A program made the position numbers and the translations under genes. Of a stretch of DNA of 64,000 nt, positions 8,060-16,264 are shown one piece after another. Origin of the DNA: Bradyrhizobium prioriisuperbiae. Its GTDB lineage: Bacteria; Pseudomonadota; Alphaproteobacteria; Rhizobiales; Xanthobacteraceae. Within the stretch, counting starts at the first letter, position 1. Each line of letters opens with the position of its first letter. The stretch lies in the NCBI RefSeq assembly GCF_032397745.1, contig NZ_CP135921.1:8978501-9042500 (forward strand). Reading direction: 5' to 3'. Below the pieces are notes generated by a model. It had not been told where the DNA came from. It worked only from the letters and a program-made list of their open reading frames with translations, and searched no databases.

Positions 8060-8587
8060 ATGAGCTCCGCGGCCGCGAAGATATCCCCACTCGATGAGGC
8101 TGTGTCCGGCGATCAGGCCGCCAACGGCCGCGCTGTCCCGCGGCCCAGCGCCGAGGAGTTGCTCACCGCCAACATCAATCCGCGCACCGGGCTGGCCACC
8201 GACTACCTCAATCATTTCAATGAAGCCATCATGCTGCTGGAAATGATCCCGGACCTGCCGGACTGCGCCGAGGATTTCCTGAGCTGGCAACCCCTGTCCT
8301 ACGCCGAGCATTTCCGCGCCGCCAATTTCAAGGCGCGGGAGCTGGCGATCAGCACCTACGAGACGGCTGATCCGGCGATCCGCGGCGAGTTCGATAACAT
8401 CACCCGCACCATGACCTCGATCCTGACCGCGGTCGGCGATGCCATGCGCCAGATGCAGCAGGACAAGAGCCGGGCGCAGCTCGCCGAGCAGGCCACCGGC
8501 TGGGTGAAACCGCTGGTCACGCTGGCCGGCGGCATCATCAACGGCTCGGGCCATGAGGCCGATGTCGACGGGATCATGACCGCGTGA
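8060..8587 (+). CDS. Conserved hypothetical protein, helical, 175 aa
   Basis: A soluble 175-residue protein of unknown function. After a low-complexity N-terminus it contains a predicted helical core (NPRTGLATDYLNHFNEAIML through PDLPDCAEDFLSWQPLSYAE). A second helical region follows (GEFDNITRTMTSILTAVGDA), then a short Gly-rich end. No metal or catalytic motif stands out. Its stop codon overlaps the start of the following Nudix gene (TGATG), so translation of the two is probably coupled and they may act in the same process. I do not recognise a named family. Confidence 0.7.
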   Translation: MSSAAAKISPLDEAVSGDQAANGRAVPRPSAEELLTANINPRTGLATDYLNHFNEAIMLLEMIPDLPDCAEDFLSWQPLSYAEHFRAANFKARELAISTYETADPAIRGEFDNITRTMTSILTAVGDAMRQMQQDKSRAQLAEQATGWVKPLVTLAGGIINGSGHEADVDGIMTA

Positions 8588-9021
8588 TGGCGAGCAGCGC
8601 CAGCCCCCCGGAACGGCCGCAGCTCGCTGCCAGCGCCTCGATTTTTCGCGACGGCAGGATTCTGCTGGTGCGGCGCGCCCGCCAGCCAGCCAGGGGCGTC
8701 TACACCCTGCCCGGCGGCCGGGTGGAATTCGGCGAAACCCTGGCGGAAGCCGTGCAACGCGAGGTGCGCGAGGAAACCGCGCTCGCGATCGATGTCATCG
8801 GCCTCGCCGGCTGGCGCGAGGTGGTGCCCAATCCCGCCAAAGGCATCGCCGGCCACTTCGTCATCATGTCGTTCGCCACCCGCTGGGTCTCGGGCGAGGT
8901 GACGCTGAACGACGAACTGGACGATTACAGGTGGTGCGACCCGGACCATCCGGATGTCCAGCCCACCACCGAGGGACTGTTTCAGATCATTGCGGCGGCC
9001 CGCGCCCTGCTCGCCGGCTGA
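8587..9021 (+). CDS. Nudix hydrolase (MutT/ADP-ribose pyrophosphatase-like)
   Basis: A 144-residue single-domain Nudix hydrolase. The Nudix box lies at about residues 40-62 (GGRVEFGETLAEAVQREV, then REETAL), with all metal-binding residues present. The strand before it, ASIFRDGRILLVRRARQPA, is typical of small MutT-like enzymes acting on nucleoside diphosphate derivatives. The substrate is not predictable. The ATG at 8587 overlaps the previous gene's stop; a GTG one codon upstream (8584) is an alternative. Confidence 0.88.
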   Translation: MASSASPPERPQLAASASIFRDGRILLVRRARQPARGVYTLPGGRVEFGETLAEAVQREVREETALAIDVIGLAGWREVVPNPAKGIAGHFVIMSFATRWVSGEVTLNDELDDYRWCDPDHPDVQPTTEGLFQIIAAARALLAG

Positions 9022-9070
9022 GGCCGGCTTTGCCTTGCTTCCTTCCCATTGAAAAGGCATATCCCGCTGG

Positions 9071-9448
9071 ATGCTTAGGCACCTGGTTGCGGCCCTTATC
9101 GTCTTGACCCTTGCTGTTCCCGTCTCCGTCCGGGCGCAGGACGCGGCCGCGCCATTTGACGCCGACCTGCAGCGGCTCGCGGAAATCCTCGGCACACTGC
9201 ATTACCTGCGCGCGATCTGCGGCAGCAATGAAGGCATGAAGTGGCGCAACGAAATGCAGGCGCTGGTCGATGCGGAGACGCCATCGGGCCAGCGGCGTTC
9301 GCGCATGGTGGCAAGCTTCAATCGCGGCTATCACGGCTTCCAGCAGACCTATCGCGCCTGCACCCCGGCCGCGAACCTGGCGGTCCGCCGTTATCTCGAC
9401 GAGGGCTCGAAAATCTCCCGCGACCTGACCGCTCGCTACGCCAACTAA
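9071..9448 (+). CDS. TIGR02301-family exported protein
   Basis: A 125-residue protein with a clear signal peptide (MLRHLVAALIVLTLAVPVSVRAQ, cleavage near residue 22). A short mature domain follows, with LQRLAEILGTLHYLRAICG and a FNRGYHGFQQTYRACTPAA segment. This pattern matches the TIGR02301 family, found mainly in Rhizobiales, whose function is unknown. The two cysteines in the mature part (CG and ACT) could form a disulfide in the periplasm. It follows the Nudix gene by 49 bases. Confidence 0.8.
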   Translation: MLRHLVAALIVLTLAVPVSVRAQDAAAPFDADLQRLAEILGTLHYLRAICGSNEGMKWRNEMQALVDAETPSGQRRSRMVASFNRGYHGFQQTYRACTPAANLAVRRYLDEGSKISRDLTARYAN

Positions 9449-9748
9449 CTGATGGCGCCCGGCACACTCATACCGGCCACAAACGTCCCCGCGCTCACTG
9501 AACAGGCTTAAGATTGTGGGTAAATCCGGCCGTGGCGACACGGCCATCGCACGCCGCTCAGTCATGGAGATCCCCGACAGATGCGGTAAATGCTTGATAA
9601 CCCGCCGCTTCCGGAAACGTAGATGATTGATCCCGCGCCGTTAACCTTTCCTAAAGAACCGGCTAGGCCGCCGCGCGGCGCGTGCTAAAGCTTTGATCAT
9701 AGTCGCCGTGCTCCCCAGGGAGCCATGCCACACAGGTTGTTGCATTCC
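9449..9748. other. Intergenic region, no gene seen
   Basis: About 300 bases. No coding frame with a sensible start is seen, and no strong hairpin. An AGGGAG next to an ATG at 9725 is the only start-like signal and belongs to the following gene's alternative start. Confidence 0.6.
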
Positions 9749-10015
9749 ATGAGCCATTTGCCGACGTACACAGTTGCCCGCGACCCGCTGCCGGACCATG
9801 AGCAGAAGCAGGCAGCGCTCGGCTACCTCAACGAGGCCTGGGCGGAGGCGCGGCACGACGGCATCGACGGCGATTGCCTGGCGCAGGCCAGCCTGTTCGC
9901 CGCCTTCGCCGAACTGGTCGGCACCTATGGCGAGGATGCGGTGGCGAAGTTCGTCGAGGGCCTGCCGGCCCGGATTCGCAACGGCGAATTTTCCGTGGTG
10001 CTGGCGCGGCAGTAA
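9749..10015 (+). CDS. Small conserved hypothetical protein, 88 aa
   Basis: An 88-residue acidic, helical protein beginning MSHLPTYTVARDPLPDHE. It contains AALGYLNEAWAEARHDGIDG and FAAFAELVGTYGEDAVAKFV. No signal peptide or membrane segment is present and no function is known. An in-frame ATG at 9725 would add eight residues; its AGGGAG is only two bases away, too close for a good ribosome-binding site. I therefore prefer 9749, though weakly. A composite palindromic repeat follows the gene. Confidence 0.65.
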   Translation: MSHLPTYTVARDPLPDHEQKQAALGYLNEAWAEARHDGIDGDCLAQASLFAAFAELVGTYGEDAVAKFVEGLPARIRNGEFSVVLARQ

Positions 10016-10056
10016 GGCGTCGTAACGCCTACACCGTGCGTCATTCCATATTCTGC

Positions 10057-10153
10057 GTCACCCGCGGGCTTGACCCGCGGGTCCAGCTTGAACTCTGAAT
10101 TCGCGTTGTAACATCGAAGAAAGCTGGATTGCCGGGTCAAGCCCGGCAATGAC
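10057..10153. repeat. Composite palindromic repeat (two GGG-CTTGA-CCC hairpins)
   Basis: Two short perfect hairpins, ACCCGCGGG-cttga-CCCGCGGGT and ATTGCCGGG-tcaag-CCCGGCAAT, flank a spacer that itself carries a CCAGCTT/AAGCTGG pair. The whole block is bounded by GTCA/TGAC, so it also folds as one larger imperfect inverted repeat. It lies between convergent genes. Blocks built this way occur again near 54083 and 58319 with different sequences. Confidence 0.8.
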
Positions 10154-10182
10154 GGAGTGGGGATGGCACGTCCGCCCCCACA

Positions 10183-11517
10183 CTACGCCTTCAGCGTCTC
10201 CAGAAACCGCACCGGCTCGCCCTGCGACGGCGTCGCCAGTTCGCCCTGCCACATCACGCGGCGGCCGCGCACGAAGGTGCCGACCGGCCATCCCGTCACC
10301 TTGACGCCGTCATAGGGCGTCCAGCCGGCCCGGGACGCAATCCATTTGTTGGTGATGGTCTCGCTGCGCTTCAGATCAACGATGGTGAAATCGGCGTCGT
10401 AGCCGGCAGCGATACGGCCCTTGCAGGCAATGTTGAACAGGCGCGCGGGACCGGCGCTGGTGAGATCGACAAAACGCGCCAGCGACAGTCGGCCCGCATT
10501 GACGTGGTCCAGCATGGTCGGCACCAGCGTCTGCACGCCGGTCATGCCCGACGGCGATGCCGGATAGACCTTTTCCTTTTCTTCCGCCGTGTGCGGCGCG
10601 TGGTCCGAGCCCAGGATATCGATGATGCCTTGATTGACACCGTACCAGATCATGTCGCGATGGCTGGCGTCGCGCACCGGCGGGTTCATCTGGGCGCGGG
10701 TGCCGAGCCGCTCGTAGCACTCGGGCGCGGCCAGCGTGAGATGATGCGGCGTCGCTTCCGCCGACGCGACATCCTTGTGGTCGCGCAGATAGGCGATCTC
10801 TTCCTTGGTGGAGATGTGCAGCACATGGATGCGCTTGCCGGTCTCGCGCGCCAGCGCCACCAGGCGCTGCGTCGCCTGCAGCGCCGCGATCTCGTCGCGC
10901 CACACCGGATGCGAGCGCGGGTCGCCCTCGATGCGCAGGCCCTTGCGGTCGTTCAGGCGATACTCGTCTTCGGCATGGAACGAGGCGCGGCGGCGGATCA
11001 CCTGGAAGATCTTTCGCAGGCTGTCGTCGTCTTCCACCAGCAGGCTGCCGGTGGACGAGCCGATGAACACCTTGACCCCGGCGCAGCCCGGTGCGCGCTC
11101 GAGCTCCGGCAAGTCTTGCACGTTCTCGCGGGTGCCGCCGATGAAAAAGGCAAAGTCGCAGTGCATGCGATGATGGCCGGCCTTGACCTTGGCGGTGAAG
11201 GCTTCGTCGGTGATGGTCAGCGGATTGGTGTTCGGCATCTCGAACACCCCGGTGACGCCGCCGAGCACGGCGCCGCGCGATCCGGTTTCCAGGTCTTCCT
11301 TGTGGGTCAGCCCGGGCTCGCGGAAATGCACCTGGGTGTCGATCACGCCGGGCAGGATGTGCAAGCCCTTGCAGTCGATGACCTCCGCGGCACTCGCCTG
11401 CGTAAGCGAGCCGATCTCGGCGATGCGGCCATCCTTGATGCCGATGTCGCGCAAACCCTCGCCGTCCTGATTGACCACGGTTCCGGACTTGAGAATCACG
11501 TCATAAGTCTGGCTCAT
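10183..11517 (-). CDS. Dihydroorotase-family amidohydrolase
   Basis: A 444-residue metal-dependent amidohydrolase of the dihydroorotase/allantoinase group. It has the metal-binding PGVIDTQVHFREPG (about residues 56-69; dihydroorotases have D-x-H-x-H-x-R), a lysine in GVKVFIGSST as carbamate candidate, HVLHIST, the late metal-site motif GSDHAPHT and the ending RIAAGYDADFTIVDL. In the first motif the residue before VHFRE is Gln (TQVHFRE), where the family usually has the first His of HxH (HVHFRE). This is worth noting for activity. A pyrimidine role (carbamoyl-aspartate cyclisation) is the default reading. An allantoinase role is less needed because the window has a PuuE-type allantoinase. Confidence 0.8.
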   Translation of the reverse strand: MSQTYDVILKSGTVVNQDGEGLRDIGIKDGRIAEIGSLTQASAAEVIDCKGLHILPGVIDTQVHFREPGLTHKEDLETGSRGAVLGGVTGVFEMPNTNPLTITDEAFTAKVKAGHHRMHCDFAFFIGGTRENVQDLPELERAPGCAGVKVFIGSSTGSLLVEDDDSLRKIFQVIRRRASFHAEDEYRLNDRKGLRIEGDPRSHPVWRDEIAALQATQRLVALARETGKRIHVLHISTKEEIAYLRDHKDVASAEATPHHLTLAAPECYERLGTRAQMNPPVRDASHRDMIWYGVNQGIIDILGSDHAPHTAEEKEKVYPASPSGMTGVQTLVPTMLDHVNAGRLSLARFVDLTSAGPARLFNIACKGRIAAGYDADFTIVDLKRSETITNKWIASRAGWTPYDGVKVTGWPVGTFVRGRRVMWQGELATPSQGEPVRFLETLKA

Positions 11518-11648
11518 TGCACACCCGGTTCGGCCCGAAACAACAACGATTCAAGCGTGATCGCCTGACCACGGGCCTTGTGGCAGGCACCTTAGCGCCT
11601 TACGTTCCCTGCCTACATCTGACAAGCGGAAATCGCACGGATACCCCC

Positions 11649-12542
11649 ATGAAATCAGCGTTTCTCCCGGACCGGGGCGTGGTCAAAGTCTCCGGCCCCG
11701 ATGCGCGCAGCTTCCTCAACAATCTGGTCACGACCGAGGTCGACCTGGTGCGTCCCGGCATCGCCCGCTTCGGCGCGCTGCTGACGCCGCAGGGCAAGAT
11801 CGTGGTGGATTTTCTGATCACCGAAGCGCCCGAGGGCCATATTACAGAACCTGGCAGCGGCTTCCTGCTGGATTGTCCGCTGCCGCTTGCGGATGCGTTT
11901 GCGACCAAACTGGGCTTCTACAAGCTGCGCGCCAAGGTCGTGGTGGAGAATCTCTCCGGCGGGCTCGGCGTGCTCGCGGTGTGGGACGGCAAGCCCGAGG
12001 CACTGCCGGATCTTGCGTTTGCCGATCCGCGCAGCGAAGCACTGGGATGGCGCATCCTGGTGCCGCAGGATCTCGCGGAAAAAGCCACGCAGCTGATCGG
12101 CGCCGAATGGGTCGCGCCAGCGGCCTATGAGGCGCACCGCATCGCTTGCGGCGTGCCGCGCGGCGGCGCCGACTTCGGTTATGGCGATGCCTTTCCGCAT
12201 GAAACCAACATGGATCACCTGCACGGCGTCGACTTCGACAAGGGATGTTATGTCGGGCAGGAAGTGGTGTCGCGCATGCAGCACCGCGGCACCGCGCGCA
12301 CCCGCACCGTGCGCATCACGCTGGACCAGGCGGCCCCCGCAGCGGGAACCAGCATCCTTGCCGGCGAAAAATCGATCGGCACCATGGGATCATCGGCGCA
12401 GGGCAAGGCCCTGGCTGTGATCCGTGTGGATCGCGCCACCGAGGCGCTCGACGCCGGCCTGGCATTGCTGGCAGATGGTCAGCCGATCCAGCTGGCAGCG
12501 CCGGACGAGGTCCGCGCCGCCGTGAAGAAAGCCAGCGCGTGA
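11649..12542 (+). CDS. ygfZ: YgfZ/GcvT-like folate-binding Fe-S assembly protein
   Basis: A 297-residue protein of the YgfZ (IBA57) family, which binds folate and helps mature certain Fe-S enzymes. The GcvT-like N-terminal domain contains SGPDARSFLNNLVTTEV and TPQGKIVVDFLI. The family signature KGCYVGQEVVSRMQHRG, with its conserved cysteine, lies near residues 198-214. The ATG at 11649 is the homologous start; upstream in-frame sequence is non-coding in character. The gene is divergent from the dihydroorotase gene and followed 10 bases later by tag. Confidence 0.92.
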   Translation: MKSAFLPDRGVVKVSGPDARSFLNNLVTTEVDLVRPGIARFGALLTPQGKIVVDFLITEAPEGHITEPGSGFLLDCPLPLADAFATKLGFYKLRAKVVVENLSGGLGVLAVWDGKPEALPDLAFADPRSEALGWRILVPQDLAEKATQLIGAEWVAPAAYEAHRIACGVPRGGADFGYGDAFPHETNMDHLHGVDFDKGCYVGQEVVSRMQHRGTARTRTVRITLDQAAPAAGTSILAGEKSIGTMGSSAQGKALAVIRVDRATEALDAGLALLADGQPIQLAAPDEVRAAVKKASA

Positions 12543-12552
12543 GCATGTCCCG

Positions 12553-13185
12553 ATGAGCAACGCCAAACTGCACGCCGACGGACTCGTACGCTGTCCGTGG
12601 CCTGGCGAAGACCCGTTCTACATGGCCTATCACGACACCGAATGGGGCGTGCCGGAGTATGATGACCGCGCGCTGTTCGAAAAGCTGATCCTCGACGGCT
12701 TCCAGGCCGGCCTGTCCTGGATCACAATCCTGCGCAAGCGCGAGAATTTCCGCAAAGCCTTCGACAATTTCGAGCCGGCCAAAATCGCGCGTTATGACGC
12801 GAAGAAGGTCGAAGCGCTGATGAACGATGCCGGCATCGTGCGCAACCGCGCCAAGATCGAAGGCACGGTTGCCGGCGCCAAGGCCTATCTGAAAATCATG
12901 GACGAAGGCCCCGGCTTCTCCAAGCTGCTGTGGGACCATGTCGGCGGCAAGCCGAAGGTGAATGCGTTCAAGACCACCAAGAGCGTTCCGGCCTCGACGC
13001 CGGTTTCGATCGCGGTCTCGAAGGATCTCGCGTCGCGCGGCTTCAAGTTCGTCGGCCCGACCATCGTCTACGCCTTCATGCAGGCCACCGGCATCGTCAA
13101 CGACCATCTCATCAGTTGCCACTGCTACGATACCTGCGGCACGGCGAAGCGGCCGAAGAAGTTGAAGGTGCCAAAGAAGGCTTGA
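12553..13185 (+). CDS. tag: DNA-3-methyladenine glycosylase I
   Basis: A 210-residue Tag enzyme that removes 3-methyladenine from alkylated DNA in base excision repair. Recognisable features are the N-terminal RCPWPGEDPFYMAYHDTEWG with its zinc-binding Cys, LILDGFQAGLSWITILRKRE (substrate pocket), FKFVGPTIVYAFMQATGIVN and the C-terminal zinc ligands HLISCHCYDTC. All expected zinc ligands are present and the length is normal apart from a Lys-rich tail. It is probably co-transcribed with ygfZ. Confidence 0.95.
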   Translation: MSNAKLHADGLVRCPWPGEDPFYMAYHDTEWGVPEYDDRALFEKLILDGFQAGLSWITILRKRENFRKAFDNFEPAKIARYDAKKVEALMNDAGIVRNRAKIEGTVAGAKAYLKIMDEGPGFSKLLWDHVGGKPKVNAFKTTKSVPASTPVSIAVSKDLASRGFKFVGPTIVYAFMQATGIVNDHLISCHCYDTCGTAKRPKKLKVPKKA

Positions 13186-13194
13186 GTTATTGTC

Positions 13195-13309
13195 GTAGCC
13201 CGGGTGAGCCAACGGGTCCGCGCGGAGCGCGGCCCGATGACAGGCTCCGCGATACCCGGGGAAGACAACGCATGGCCTCCCCGCATATCGCTCCGCTCAT
13301 GCGGGCTAC
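13195..13309. repeat. Palindromic intergenic repeat, family A, copy 2 (long form)
   Basis: Outer ends GTAGCCCGGGTGAGC and GCTCATGCGGGCTAC match the other family A copies. Between them lies an extra block (GGTCCGCGCGGAGCGCGGCCC) absent from the shorter copies. It lies between the convergent tag and lyase genes. Confidence 0.85.
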
Positions 13310-13314
13310 ACGCT

Positions 13315-14946
13315 TCATGGCTCCAGCGGCCCCGTCACGGCCTCCACAGCTGACACCAGGGCCCCCGAGCGCACCAGCTCCAGCGCCGCCACCATCTCGG
13401 TGTGATACCAGCGATCGCCATCGAGCGCCGGCGGGACCACGCTGCGCAGCGCATCGAGCGCCGCCTGGCTGCCACGGCCGATCGGATGCTCCCTGGCGTG
13501 ATCCGCGATCAGCGACAACGCTTGGCCTGCCATCAGGATCTCGCAGGCGACGATCTGTTCAAGGTTCTCGACCACCGTACGAGCCTTGCGGCCACACCAG
13601 GTGGAGTTGGAGACGTGGTCCTCGGCATTGGACTTGCCGGGGATCGAATCCACCGAACCGGGCGTCGACAGCGTGCGGTTCTCCATCACCAGCGCCGACA
13701 TCGAGCACTGCACCGTGGCGAAGCCGGTGTTGAGCCCGCGCTTGCCGGCAAGGAGATTGCGCGGCAGGCCATAACTCATGGTGGGATCGATCAAGCGCGC
13801 GAGGCGTCGCTCGCTGATCGAACCGAGGTCGGTGGCGGCGATCGCCAAGAGGTCCATCACCTGCGCGATATACTGGCCGTGAAAGTGACCTCCGGAGATG
13901 CAGGTGTAACCGCCGACACCGTCGTCGAAGATCAGCGGATTGTCGGTGGCAGAATTGATTTCGGTGCCGACCACCTGGCCGATATAACCCAGCGCGTCGC
14001 GCATCGGGCCGTGCACCTGCGGCGTGCAGCGCAGGGAATAGACATCCTGCACCCGCGGCGCCGGCGGCTTGCCGGGCGCGCGCGCCTCGTCCGGATAGAT
14101 GGTGACGCGCGCGGCCTCCGAGCAGCGCTGCGATCCCTGGGCGATGCGCAGGATGTTGCGGGCGGTAGCGGCTTGCCCGGCATGCGGCCGCGCCGCGTGC
14201 ACGCGGGGATCGAACGCGGCAAGCTCGCCACGCATGCATTCCAGCGACAGCGTCATGGCGATGTCGGCATGCTTGAGGATTCGCTTGGCGTCCTCCAGCG
14301 CCAGCACGGCCAGCGCCAGCGACACCGTGGAACCGTTGATCAAAGCGGAGGCGTCCTTGGCGGAGAGCGGAAAATCCGGCGCCAATCCCGCTTCGCTCAA
14401 CGCCGCGCGCGCCGGCATGCGCCGGCCGCGATACACCATCTGCGCTTCCGGAAAGCCGCAGATCGCGGCCGCCAGATGCGCCAGCGGCGCCAGATCTCCG
14501 GATGCACCAACCGATCCCTTCTGCGGAATCACCGGATGCAGGCCGGCATTGAGGCACTCCAGCAAACGATCGACCACGGCCACGCGCGGACCGGAATAGT
14601 TGGAGGCGAAGGCATTGGCGCGCAGCAGCATGGTGGCGCGCGTCACGTCTTCGCCAAACGGCTCGCCGATGCCGGTGGCATGGGCGTACACCGTCTTCAT
14701 CTGGTACTCGGCCATCTCCGACATCAGCACCCGCTGGTCCTTGAACAGGCCGACGCCGGTGTTGAAGGAGTACATCAGCGGCGCGTCGTCGTGCATGAAG
14801 TTGGCGTCGATGTAGGTTCTCGCCGTGGCGATCCGGGCGCGCGCCGCCTCATCCAGCGCGGCGGTGGCGAAGCGGCCGCCATGGCTGCGGGCCACGTGCG
14901 CGACCTGGTCGCCGGTCAGCGTCCGGCCGTCGATGGTTACGGTCAT
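13315..14946 (-). CDS. Aromatic amino acid lyase (HutH-like, MIO enzyme)
   Basis: A 543-residue ammonia-lyase of the histidine/phenylalanine/tyrosine lyase family, which eliminates ammonia from an alpha-amino acid. The MIO-forming triad Ala148-Ser149-Gly150 is in GSVGASGDLAPLAH. The catalytic Tyr lies in YSFNTGVG (Tyr59), and NSATDNPL is present. At the selectivity position the sequence reads VYAHATGIG (His89), closest to the SH pair of histidine lyases. No other hut gene is nearby. Instead the gene stands 24 bases downstream of an AllC-type amidohydrolase in an apparent operon with puuD. It may act on histidine or an unusual amino acid; the pathway link is unexplained. Confidence 0.85.
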   Translation of the reverse strand: MTVTIDGRTLTGDQVAHVARSHGGRFATAALDEAARARIATARTYIDANFMHDDAPLMYSFNTGVGLFKDQRVLMSEMAEYQMKTVYAHATGIGEPFGEDVTRATMLLRANAFASNYSGPRVAVVDRLLECLNAGLHPVIPQKGSVGASGDLAPLAHLAAAICGFPEAQMVYRGRRMPARAALSEAGLAPDFPLSAKDASALINGSTVSLALAVLALEDAKRILKHADIAMTLSLECMRGELAAFDPRVHAARPHAGQAATARNILRIAQGSQRCSEAARVTIYPDEARAPGKPPAPRVQDVYSLRCTPQVHGPMRDALGYIGQVVGTEINSATDNPLIFDDGVGGYTCISGGHFHGQYIAQVMDLLAIAATDLGSISERRLARLIDPTMSYGLPRNLLAGKRGLNTGFATVQCSMSALVMENRTLSTPGSVDSIPGKSNAEDHVSNSTWCGRKARTVVENLEQIVACEILMAGQALSLIADHAREHPIGRGSQAALDALRSVVPPALDGDRWYHTEMVAALELVRSGALVSAVEAVTGPLEP

Positions 14947-14970
14947 CTCACAAACTCTCCCATATGGAAT

Positions 14971-16236
14971 TCAGCGCCCAGGAACCGGGCGAAAGCGCCT
15001 GATGGCGTCGAGCAGCACGCGCACCGCCGCGTCCGCGTCCTCCACCGTGATCCGCTCGGCCGGATTGTGGCTGATGCCGCCGTCGCAACGCACGAACAGC
15101 ATGCCGACGGGACACAGTGCGGCCACGGCCATCGTATCGTGCCCGGCGCCGGAGGCGAGCCGCAGCGGCCGGAGGCCCTGGCGCGCGACGGCTGCTTCGA
15201 TCTGGCTGACGATATCAGGATGACAGGCGCAGGCCGCCGCCTCATGGGTGGTGGTGATTTCAAGTGCGATGGCGCGCGCCTGCGCCAGCGCGCCAAGACG
15301 CGCGCCGATCTCGGCCACCGCACGAGTGCGCTGCGCGTCGTCGGAGGAGCGAATGTCGACGGTGAACAGCGCTTCGCCGGGAATGACGTTTACAGCTCCT
15401 GGCCGTGCCTCGATCCGCCCCACGGTCGCAACCAGGCCGGGCTGTGACCGCGCAAGCTCCTCGATCGCGACAATCGCAGTCGCCGCGCAGGTCAGCGCGT
15501 CGTGCCGCAATCCCATCGGCACCGTGCCGGCATGGCCGGCGGTGCCGCGCATCTGCACCGCAAGACGCGTCGCACCGTTGATGGCGGTGACGATGCCGAC
15601 CGGCAGGCCTTCGCTCTCCAGCACGGGGCCCTGCTCGATGTGCACCTCGAGAAAGCCCAGCACCTGATCCCGCTTGCGCGCGACCGCGCCGATCCCGTCG
15701 GGGTCGCAGCCGAACGCCGTGAGCGCGTCGCGGCGCGAGACGCCGTCGCGGTCACGCTCGTCGAGGGTCGCGGGATTGAACGTGCCGGCCAGCGCCCGCG
15801 ATCCGGACAAGGTGGTGGGAAAGCGCACGCCCTCCTCATCACCGAATGCCACCACCTCGATGGCGAACGGCAGCCGCTCACCGCGGCGGGCCAATTGCTC
15901 GACGGCAGTCAGCGCCGCCACCACGCCGAGATTGCCGTCATAACGTCCGGCGTTGCGCACGGTGTCGATGTGCGAGCCGATAATCAGCGCCGGTGCGCCC
16001 GGCGTCTCGCCTTCATAACGCGCGATCACGTTGCCGGCCGCATCGAGTTTGGCCTCGATGCCGAGCGCGCGCCACCAGCCGAGCAGACAATCCACGGCAC
16101 GGCGATGCGCCGGCGACAGATAAAGCCGGGTCAGCATGCCCGGCTCGTCGGTGAAAGCGTCCAGCTCCGCCAGCCGTTCCATGGCGTGGTGTCCCAGCGC
16201 ACGATCTGCGGAGGTCGATTGCGTCAGGTCGAGCAT
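14971..16236 (-). CDS. allC: Allantoate amidohydrolase (M20-family, AllC type)
   Basis: A 421-residue zinc-dependent hydrolase of the allantoate amidohydrolase / N-carbamoyl-amino-acid hydrolase family. Metal-site motifs are IIGSHIDTVRNAGRYDGNLG, FGDEEGVRFPTT and FLEVHIEQGPVLE; the dimerisation-domain motif RGTAGHAGTVPMGLRHDA and the C-terminal GGISHNPAE are also present. The family includes beta-ureidopropionase-like members, so allantoate is inferred from its place next to urate and allantoin genes. I chose the ATG at 16236 because GGGAG lies 7 bases upstream; an in-frame ATG at 16254 is possible. It follows puuD by about 30 bases. Confidence 0.82.
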   Translation of the reverse strand: MLDLTQSTSADRALGHHAMERLAELDAFTDEPGMLTRLYLSPAHRRAVDCLLGWWRALGIEAKLDAAGNVIARYEGETPGAPALIIGSHIDTVRNAGRYDGNLGVVAALTAVEQLARRGERLPFAIEVVAFGDEEGVRFPTTLSGSRALAGTFNPATLDERDRDGVSRRDALTAFGCDPDGIGAVARKRDQVLGFLEVHIEQGPVLESEGLPVGIVTAINGATRLAVQMRGTAGHAGTVPMGLRHDALTCAATAIVAIEELARSQPGLVATVGRIEARPGAVNVIPGEALFTVDIRSSDDAQRTRAVAEIGARLGALAQARAIALEITTTHEAAACACHPDIVSQIEAAVARQGLRPLRLASGAGHDTMAVAALCPVGMLFVRCDGGISHNPAERITVEDADAAVRVLLDAIRRFRPVPGR

Positions 16237-16264
16237 GGAGGGGCTCCCGTCCATCACTTTCAAA

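Noticed and set aside
13402..15447. Long plus-strand open frame opposite the lyase and allC genes
   Set aside because: Arg/His/Gly/Gln-rich translation without motifs; a shadow of G+C-rich coding sequence on the other strand.
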